A DNA stretch of 9,521 nucleotides, from positions 1 through 9,521 of the forward strand of contig JAAHIC010000117.1 in assembly GCA_010671965.1 (NCBI GenBank). The letters run 5' to 3'. The DNA comes from Leptolyngbya sp. SIO4C5. GTDB taxonomy: Bacteria; Cyanobacteriota; Cyanobacteriia; Phormidesmidales; Phormidesmidaceae. The notes below the pieces were generated by a model that saw only the letters and a list, made by a program, of their open reading frames with translations, was not told where the DNA came from and searched no databases. The translations under genes and the position numbers were made by a program. Below are positions 5,362 to 9,521 of the stretch, piece after piece (position 1 is the stretch's first letter; the number at the start of each line of letters is the position of its first letter).

Positions 5362-6318
5362 TTGGATACTTATGAATTTGACGTGGTTATTGTCGGGGGC
5401 GGGCCAGCCGGCTGTAGCTGTGCGCTTTACACCTCACGGGCCGATCTGAAAACCGTCATTCTTGACAAGAACCCTGCTGTGGGAGCTTTAGCTATTACCC
5501 ACAAGATTGCTAACTATCCGGGAGTTGCCGGTGACGTCAGCGGTGAGACTCTACTAGCCACCATGCGTGAGCAGGCCATCGCTTTTGGCACACAATATGA
5601 GCGAGCACAGGTGTTCAGCATTGATGTTAGTGGCCCGCAAAAAACGGTTTACACACCGGAGGGCACCTTCATCGGGCGGGCGCTGGTGCTGGCAACCGGA
5701 GCTATGGGGCGAACCGCCTCGTTCAAAGGAGAGCCTGAATTCTTAGGCCGAGGAGTCAGCTACTGTGCTACCTGCGACGGGGCCTTTTACCGCGATCGCG
5801 ATGTTGCCGTGGTTGGCTTTAACTCAGAGGCAATCGAAGAAGCTCAGGTGCTGACAAAATTTGCCTCGACGGTTCATTTGATCACCTTCAAAGATCCAGT
5901 CTATGCAGACCCCCACGTTGATGCGCTGCTGGCCGCGTCCAATGTCAAGCACTGGAACCGGACGCGGCTGCTGTCAATTCAGGGAGATCAGATGGGCGTT
6001 AACCAGATTGAAGTTAAAGCTAAAGAACAAAAAGCGCCTGTACAACTAGCGGTAGACGGCGTTTTTGTCTACCAAAACGGCTCTAAGCCAATCACGGATT
6101 TTTTAGGCGATCAGGTGCGGCTCAATCCTGATGGCGGCGTTCAGGTTGATAAGATGATGGCCACTAACATAGACGGCGTTTGGGCCGTTGGCGATATTCG
6201 CAATACCCCCTTTAAGCAGGCAGTGGTGGCGGCTGGCGATGGCTGCATTGCGGCGATGGCAATCGATCGGTTCCTCAATAGTCGTAAAGGCTTTCGGCCC
6301 GACTGGGATCACACATAG
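5362..6318 (+). CDS. Thioredoxin-reductase-like flavoprotein with CATC redox motif and degenerate NADPH site
   Basis: A 318-residue FAD protein of the low-molecular-weight thioredoxin reductase fold. I chose the TTG at 5362: AGGAG (5349-5353) lies eight bases upstream, and the protein then begins MDTYEFDVVIVGGGPAG as relatives do; a GTG at 5323 would add 13 residues. The FAD loop GGGPAG is at 12-17, the redox pair CATC at 135-138, and the second FAD motif VWAVGDIRN at 273-281. In ordinary TrxR the NADPH site reads GGGxSAxEEA and then HRR; here it is VGFNSEAIEEA (151-161) and ITFKDP (174-179), so NADPH 2'-phosphate contacts appear lost. Cyanobacterial relatives (Synechocystis Slr0600-like, diflavin-linked disulfide oxidoreductases) and ferredoxin-dependent enzymes show this loss. 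Electron donor and target are unknown. Upstream half-sites suggest iron control. Confidence 0.85.
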   Translation: MDTYEFDVVIVGGGPAGCSCALYTSRADLKTVILDKNPAVGALAITHKIANYPGVAGDVSGETLLATMREQAIAFGTQYERAQVFSIDVSGPQKTVYTPEGTFIGRALVLATGAMGRTASFKGEPEFLGRGVSYCATCDGAFYRDRDVAVVGFNSEAIEEAQVLTKFASTVHLITFKDPVYADPHVDALLAASNVKHWNRTRLLSIQGDQMGVNQIEVKAKEQKAPVQLAVDGVFVYQNGSKPITDFLGDQVRLNPDGGVQVDKMMATNIDGVWAVGDIRNTPFKQAVVAAGDGCIAAMAIDRFLNSRKGFRPDWDHT

Positions 6319-6416
6319 GAGCCTGTACCAGCTAGGCTATGCTCAAGCGATCGCCTTGCTGCTGCTCTTAGCTGAAGGGACGGGGTCTATCTCATGCCTC
6401 AGCTCTCTACTGGACG

Positions 6417-6445
6417 AAAAAAAACGGAAACGACAGGCGTTTCCG
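6417..6445 (-). terminator. Rho-independent terminator of the aldolase gene
   Basis: CGGAAACG (6425-6432) and CGTTTCCG (6438-6445) form a perfect 8-bp stem with a five-base loop. Read on the minus strand it is followed directly by eight T residues (6424 to 6417), the classical intrinsic terminator. It lies about 50 bp beyond the aldolase stop. On the plus strand no T-tract follows, so it would not efficiently end the flavoprotein transcript. Confidence 0.92.
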
Positions 6446-6494
6446 CTATCTGGCTGTGTCCTGGGATGCAAATCTGCTGAGAAAGGCGATCGCG

Positions 6495-7535
6495 CTAAAC
6501 CAGCGCCGGAGTTTTTTCCATATCGCTGGAATACTTGCCCTGGCTAGCAGCGCTGTTGCACTTGGCCCGGTACAGTAGCTTTTGCTGGGCGGCCTCAACC
6601 CGGCTAGAACCGCCGCTCCAGTGATCTAGCGCTGGCTGCTGAATCGCCCGCGCATAGGAGAAAGTGACTGGCCAAGGGCAGCGATCGCCAAACATTTTAT
6701 TCATGGCGTTGAGATGAGCTGAGGACTGCTCCATTGACTGTCCGCCTGATAGAAAAGCAATGCCGGCCACTGTAGCTGGCACATGTTTGAGTAGGCAGCT
6801 AATCGTCGCTTCGGCGATAGTTTCTACGCTGGCTTCGATAGAGCAGCCTTTTCCAGGAATCACCATGCTGGGCTTGAGGATCATCTGGTCGTAAGCCACA
6901 TTTTGGGTGTAGAGCTGATTAAAGACCTCGTGCAGAGTCGCATCGGTCACCTGCCAGCAGCGCTCTAGGGTATGGTCGCCGTCAATCAAGACTTCAGGTT
7001 CAACAATGGGCACCAGGCCGCCCTCTTGACAAAGTGCAGCATAGCGAGCCAGGGCATGGGCATTAGCTTCTATGCAGGCCCGGCTAGGAATGCCCTCGCC
7101 AATGGTAATCACCGCCCGCCACTTGGCAAATCGCGCCCCCATTTGGTAGTACTCGGCAATGCGATCGCGCAGCCCGTCCAAGCCTTCGGTTACCTTCTCG
7201 CCGGGATGGTCAGCTAAGTCTTTAGCCCCAGTGTCTACCTTGATGCCCGGAATCATACCGGCATCGGTGATGACTTTTAGGAACGGTACGCCATCCTGAG
7301 TTGATTGGCGAATCGTCTCATCATAGAGAATGGGGCCGCTGATATATTCGGACAGCCCCGGCGTAGTCAAAATCAGCTGTCGATAGGCCTGACGATACTC
7401 CTCTGTCGCTGGAATATTGAGCTTTTGAAACCGCTTGTTGCAGGTCCCGTTACTCTCATCCATCGCCAAAATTCCTTTACCCTTAGCCACCATTGCCCGG
7501 GCTGTGGCCTGTAGTTCCTGGGTGTATGACCCCAT
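6495..7535 (-). CDS. Class I (Schiff-base) fructose-bisphosphate aldolase
   Basis: Catalyses fructose 1,6-bisphosphate to glyceraldehyde 3-phosphate plus dihydroxyacetone phosphate, and in the Calvin cycle also sedoheptulose 1,7-bisphosphate formation, in the cytoplasm. The 346 residues match the eukaryotic-like class I family. ILAMDES (22-28) carries the active-site Asp26, Lys99 sits in GIKVDTG, FAKWR (136-140) has Lys138 and Arg140, PIVEPEV (176-182) has Glu179 and Glu181, and LKPSM (220-224) supplies the Schiff-base Lys221; FLSGGQS (261-267) binds phosphate. The C-terminal Tyr of muscle aldolase is absent. TAGGAGG lies five bases before the ATG. Class I enzymes need no metal, unlike class II. 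The promoter is overlaid by two Fur-type boxes, so induction on iron loss is the likely logic. A terminator follows the gene. Confidence 0.95.
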   Translation of the reverse strand: MGSYTQELQATARAMVAKGKGILAMDESNGTCNKRFQKLNIPATEEYRQAYRQLILTTPGLSEYISGPILYDETIRQSTQDGVPFLKVITDAGMIPGIKVDTGAKDLADHPGEKVTEGLDGLRDRIAEYYQMGARFAKWRAVITIGEGIPSRACIEANAHALARYAALCQEGGLVPIVEPEVLIDGDHTLERCWQVTDATLHEVFNQLYTQNVAYDQMILKPSMVIPGKGCSIEASVETIAEATISCLLKHVPATVAGIAFLSGGQSMEQSSAHLNAMNKMFGDRCPWPVTFSYARAIQQPALDHWSGGSSRVEAAQQKLLYRAKCNSAASQGKYSSDMEKTPALV

Positions 7536-7572
7536 CTGAACCTCCTAAAAACTAAATGTCGCTTTCCTGAGC

Positions 7573-7595
7573 TTATTGATATATACTCTCAATAA
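7573..7595. promoter_or_regulatory. Fur-type box over the aldolase -10 element
   Basis: TTATTGA (7573-7579) and TCAATAA (7589-7595) are perfect reverse complements around nine bases, giving the same 23-bp frame as the palindrome at 3401-3423. The box covers the -10 hexamer (7580-7585) of the minus-strand aldolase promoter. It is a 20/23 match to 5110-5132. Confidence 0.75.
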
Positions 7596-7609
7596 CTCTT
7601 GTTTGTCAA
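7580..7609 (-). promoter_or_regulatory. Sigma-70-type promoter of the aldolase gene
   Basis: On the minus strand a consensus TTGACA (-35, 7609-7604) is followed after 18 bp by TATATA (-10, 7585-7580). Transcription would start near 7573, giving a leader of about 38 bases with a strong ribosome site. Both hexamers lie under Fur-type boxes, as expected for iron repression. Confidence 0.72.
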
Positions 7610-7629
7610 ATGAGAATTTATCTCAATTA
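7607..7629. promoter_or_regulatory. Fur-type box over the aldolase -35 element
   Basis: TGAGA (7611-7615) and TCTCA (7621-7625) are perfect arms around ATTTA; wider arms AAATGAGA and TCTCAATT pair at seven of eight positions. The site touches the -35 hexamer (7604-7609) and lies 34 bp from the neighbouring box, measured start to start, about three helical turns. Confidence 0.8.
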
Positions 7630-7747
7630 AATTGTTTTTAGTCCCTGTCAGAATCTAGGCAACTATGACGATTTTCCGCTCAGAACTTTATGTCCTGTAC
7701 CTCAAGCAGTCTGCCAAGTTTGTTTAAGGTCTCAAAACTCTTTTTGA

Positions 7748-7770
7748 TTATTGAGAACAGATTTCAGTAA
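7748..7770. promoter_or_regulatory. Fur-type box in front of the 7786-9495 operon
   Basis: TTATTGAGA (7748-7756) and TTTCAGTAA (7762-7770) pair at seven of nine positions around ACAGA, the same 9-5-9 layout as the strong box at 3401-3423. It ends 15 bp before the ATG at 7786, so bound protein would cover the promoter or start region. No clear -35/-10 pair was found nearby. Confidence 0.65.
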
Positions 7771-7785
7771 TTAACACTAAACGCT

Positions 7786-8238
7786 ATGAATGCAGTCAAT
7801 CAGTCCGTTGATTTTGAGCTAACCAGCAAAATCGCCCATCTAGCTGTTTTGTTTCGGGCCGAGTTTCCCAATGCGGGAGTAGATTTTAGTCCCTGGCTCA
7901 CGGACGAGCAAACTCAAAATCAGCTTGATCCCAATTCCATCGATCTCAGCTTCTTTTTTCCTGAACGTCATGCTGGGCTAGCGTGTCACTGCGTTTTAAT
8001 GCAAATCCATTTTTCAACGGAGGTGCGGCTACCCCCCTGCTATCTCAGCCACATTGAGGCGCGTGGTTTTGCCCACCGAGCGCAGCAGTGGCAGTTTTCT
8101 ACCAGACAGGGCTTGTTTACGGGCCTTACTCTACCAAGTCCAGAACATCAGGCTAGATTCAAGCAAATGATCGGGCGGGTGGCCTTACTGTTTAAGCGGG
8201 CCAATCGAGTGAACTCTGGCTCTGATTTTCATCTCTAA
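7786..8238 (+). CDS. Unknown soluble protein with a Cys/His-rich middle, first gene of a Fur-box-led operon
   Basis: I do not recognise the family. The 150-residue product has no signal peptide or membrane segment. After a helical N-terminus (ELTSKIAHLAVLFRAEFP, 11-28) comes DLSFFFPERHAGLACHCVLMQ (53-73), then LPPCYLSHIEARGFAHRAQQW (83-102), and a basic helical C-terminus (ARFKQMIGRVALLFKR, 123-138). Cys67, Cys69, Cys85 with His68, His75, His89 and His97 are concentrated within 31 residues and could make a metal or cluster site; this is inference from spacing only. No Shine-Dalgarno is evident before the ATG, but it is the first Met in the frame after the Fur-type box. The PsbY-like gene starts 60 bp after its stop and the PBP-like gene follows, so all three are probably one transcript. 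Confidence 0.75.
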   Translation: MNAVNQSVDFELTSKIAHLAVLFRAEFPNAGVDFSPWLTDEQTQNQLDPNSIDLSFFFPERHAGLACHCVLMQIHFSTEVRLPPCYLSHIEARGFAHRAQQWQFSTRQGLFTGLTLPSPEHQARFKQMIGRVALLFKRANRVNSGSDFHL

Positions 8239-8298
8239 AGGCTTTTAACCTCGGTTTTAGATTCAATTTTCAGGAGTGAACTTAGCAGGGAGTTAACG

Positions 8299-8409
8299 AT
8301 GGCTCTAATGCTTTACGATCCGCGATCGCTGATAGTGCTCTCACCAATGCTCACGGCGGCTCTCTGGGGCCTGCTGGTCTGGCAGGTGCTAGCTTGGGAT
8401 GATCACTAA
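8299..8409 (+). CDS. 36-residue single-span membrane protein resembling photosystem II PsbY
   Basis: A very short gene with a near-ideal ribosome site: AGGGAG (8287-8292) lies six bases before the ATG. The peptide begins MALMLYDPRSLIVLSPMLTA, followed by a hydrophobic stretch to Trp33 and the acidic end DDH. The segment D-x-R-x-x-I-V-L-x-P-x-L-x-A-A-x-W (residues 7-23) follows the pattern I recall for cyanobacterial PsbY (D-W-R-x-x-V-V-L-x-P-V-L-x-A-A-G-W), and the length is similar to the family's 35-40 residues. PsbY is a peripheral low-mass photosystem II subunit near cytochrome b559. The C-terminal half differs: the basic tail usual in PsbY is replaced by WDDH. It sits between two genes under a Fur-type box, so an iron-stress paralogue is the attractive reading. 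The gene is well supported; the PsbY relation is tentative. Confidence 0.7.
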   Translation: MALMLYDPRSLIVLSPMLTAALWGLLVWQVLAWDDH

Positions 8410-8427
8410 GGCGGCTTCTGTAAAACA

Positions 8428-9495
8428 GTGATTATGCGCCAGATTTTAGGTTCTCAAAAGCCCTATCTCGTGGCCGATAGCACGGTTGCAGTTATTCGGC
8501 TTAAGCGTCCGGCCCGGCGAATCGTGTGTCTTAGTGCCTCTGCACTCGACACCCTGCTAGAGCTAGGTTTAGAGCCGGTTGCTGGCTTACGCCGGGGCGT
8601 GGCGGCGCGGCCTGAATTTTACGGGCAGCGCTGCCGGCAGTGGCAAGATGTTGGCTCCTGGCTGCTGCCTAACTTAAGAGCGATTCGGCGCGTACAGCCT
8701 GATTTGATTATCGGCTGGCAGTTTCCCCATCAGTTCTACCGCAGTTGGCTGACCGCGATCGCCCCGGTGTACCTCATGGCCGGTAGCGGATACGAAGAAG
8801 CGGTTCTGCGGCTGCTGGACATTGGTAGTCTAACCCAGCGTGAAGCAGCGGCTGAAGCCGCGATCGCGGCTCTAGAGAAACAGCTCGCGACCTACCATCA
8901 GCTTTTGCAGTCTCAACCTCGCAAAACGGTGCTGATGATGGGGGGATCTGGGATGAGCCGCCTGTGCGATCGCTACCCGGTTGAAGCCAGCTCTGGGACT
9001 TTGGGCAGCGTGCTGCAGCAGTTTACCCATTTTCCGTGGTCAAAGCCAGATCCGCAGCGAGGAGAGCCGGGGCTGATCTACCTGTCGCTGTCGCAGATTC
9101 AGGCCATAGACCCGGAGATCATTTTTGTCCAGTCCTACGGGCCGAGGCCCCAGTTTTTGTCGCAGCAGTTGGCTAGCCACCGCAGGTGGCGGCGGCTTAA
9201 AGCCGTGCAAACCCAGCAGATCTACGAAATGGAGACCTTTTGGCACTGGGGCAACGGCACTCGCCTGATTCAAATCATGCTGAGCCGGCTCCTGCCGGTA
9301 ATCTATCCCAGCGCCTTTACTGGGGCAGAAGGCTGCCCAGGTCTGCGGCAGCGTGAATTTTGCGATCGCCTGGGCTTAGATTATAAAGAGGTAGCCCGCA
9401 GTGCTAGGCAAGAGGGTCTCAGCACCCACGTCTATCTGCAGCAAGAAACTGGATGGCAGCTGGACAATGAGCGTTACTACCCGCCCAAAATCTGA
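8428..9495 (+). CDS. Periplasmic-binding-protein-like protein (FecB/BtuF fold) lacking a signal peptide, with C-terminal extension
   Basis: The 355-residue product has the class III binding-protein fold: RIVCLSASALDTLLELGLEPVAG (31-53), a first-lobe end with VQPDLIIGW (89-97), a connecting helix around 136-164, second-lobe strand KTVLMMGG (166-173), AIDPEIIFVQSYG (226-238) and WHWGNGTRLIQIM (272-284). Ferric-siderophore and cobalamin receptors share this layout. Yet the protein starts directly at the mature domain (MRQILGSQKPYLVADS), with no hydrophobic leader or lipobox, and 50-60 residues follow the last expected helix, including CDRLGLDYKEVARSARQEG (312-330). A cytoplasmic ligand-binding or regulatory role is therefore possible. 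The start may be GTG 8428 or ATG 8434; neither has a strong ribosome site. It begins 18 bp after the PsbY-like gene, consistent with co-transcription. Confidence 0.8.
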   Translation: MIMRQILGSQKPYLVADSTVAVIRLKRPARRIVCLSASALDTLLELGLEPVAGLRRGVAARPEFYGQRCRQWQDVGSWLLPNLRAIRRVQPDLIIGWQFPHQFYRSWLTAIAPVYLMAGSGYEEAVLRLLDIGSLTQREAAAEAAIAALEKQLATYHQLLQSQPRKTVLMMGGSGMSRLCDRYPVEASSGTLGSVLQQFTHFPWSKPDPQRGEPGLIYLSLSQIQAIDPEIIFVQSYGPRPQFLSQQLASHRRWRRLKAVQTQQIYEMETFWHWGNGTRLIQIMLSRLLPVIYPSAFTGAEGCPGLRQREFCDRLGLDYKEVARSARQEGLSTHVYLQQETGWQLDNERYYPPKI

Positions 9496-9521
9496 TACTG
9501 CTAGCAAAGTATTTTGCCACG

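Noticed and set aside
6188..6547. Plus-strand open frame overlapping the flavoprotein 3' end and the terminator.
   Set aside because: Out-of-frame shadow of the flavoprotein that continues through the terminator hairpin; no ribosome site or protein-like features after 6318.
9496..9521. Small inverted repeat GCAAA/TTTGC after the last stop, as a terminator.
   Set aside because: Only five base pairs and the window ends before any T-tract could be seen.
1..9521. Frequent GCGATCGC octamers as regulatory sites or a CRISPR-like repeat.
   Set aside because: They are scattered, mostly inside genes and unspaced: the genome-wide HIP1 signature of cyanobacteria. No CRISPR array, insertion sequence, transposase, tRNA or rRNA was seen.

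Overview
The window looks like a chromosomal segment from a cyanobacterium. The octamer GCGATCGC (HIP1), a genome-wide hallmark of many cyanobacteria, occurs about 17 times in 9.5 kb. Several proteins are of types common in cyanobacteria. The theme is trace-metal, mainly iron, physiology. A siderophore-type binding lipoprotein and an MFS exporter-like protein open the window. At least five 21-25 bp inverted repeats of the Fur-box kind (TTAATGAGA-N5-TCTCATTAA and relatives) sit in front of genes.

Layout. 1-2350 (+): iron-siderophore ABC substrate-binding lipoprotein, then an MFS transporter. 2361-3367 (-): an exported protein of unknown function and a 100-residue protein that may carry a winged-helix-like segment; the latter lies behind the most perfect Fur box (3400-3424). 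3597-4149 (+): a yybP-ykoY manganese riboswitch with a clear mutually exclusive expression hairpin, followed by a UPF0016/TMEM165-GDT1 cation-transporter gene that has lost its middle and its frame. 4190-4996: two convergent VOC (glyoxalase/bleomycin-resistance fold) genes with stops 6 bp apart. 4997-5361: a long regulatory gap with one good Fur-type site and several half sites. 5362-6318 (+): a thioredoxin-reductase-like flavoprotein with an intact CATC redox motif but a degenerate NADPH site. 6417-6445: a Rho-independent terminator for the minus-strand class I fructose-bisphosphate aldolase gene (6495-7535), whose near-consensus promoter is covered by two Fur-type boxes. 7748-9495 (+): a Fur-box-led probable operon with an unknown Cys/His-containing protein, a 36-residue single-span membrane protein resembling PsbY, and a periplasmic-binding-protein-like protein with no signal peptide.

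How the genes may work together (inference). Under iron starvation Fur would release the aldolase, the unknown/PsbY-like/PBP-like operon, the 100-residue protein and perhaps the flavoprotein and one VOC gene. The metal-free class I aldolase could replace a metal-dependent class II enzyme, while the lipoprotein and MFS protein handle siderophore traffic. The manganese riboswitch adds a second metal input, but its target gene is damaged.

Limits: no homology search was possible. Names rest on recognised motifs, and the Fur assignments rest on pattern alone.
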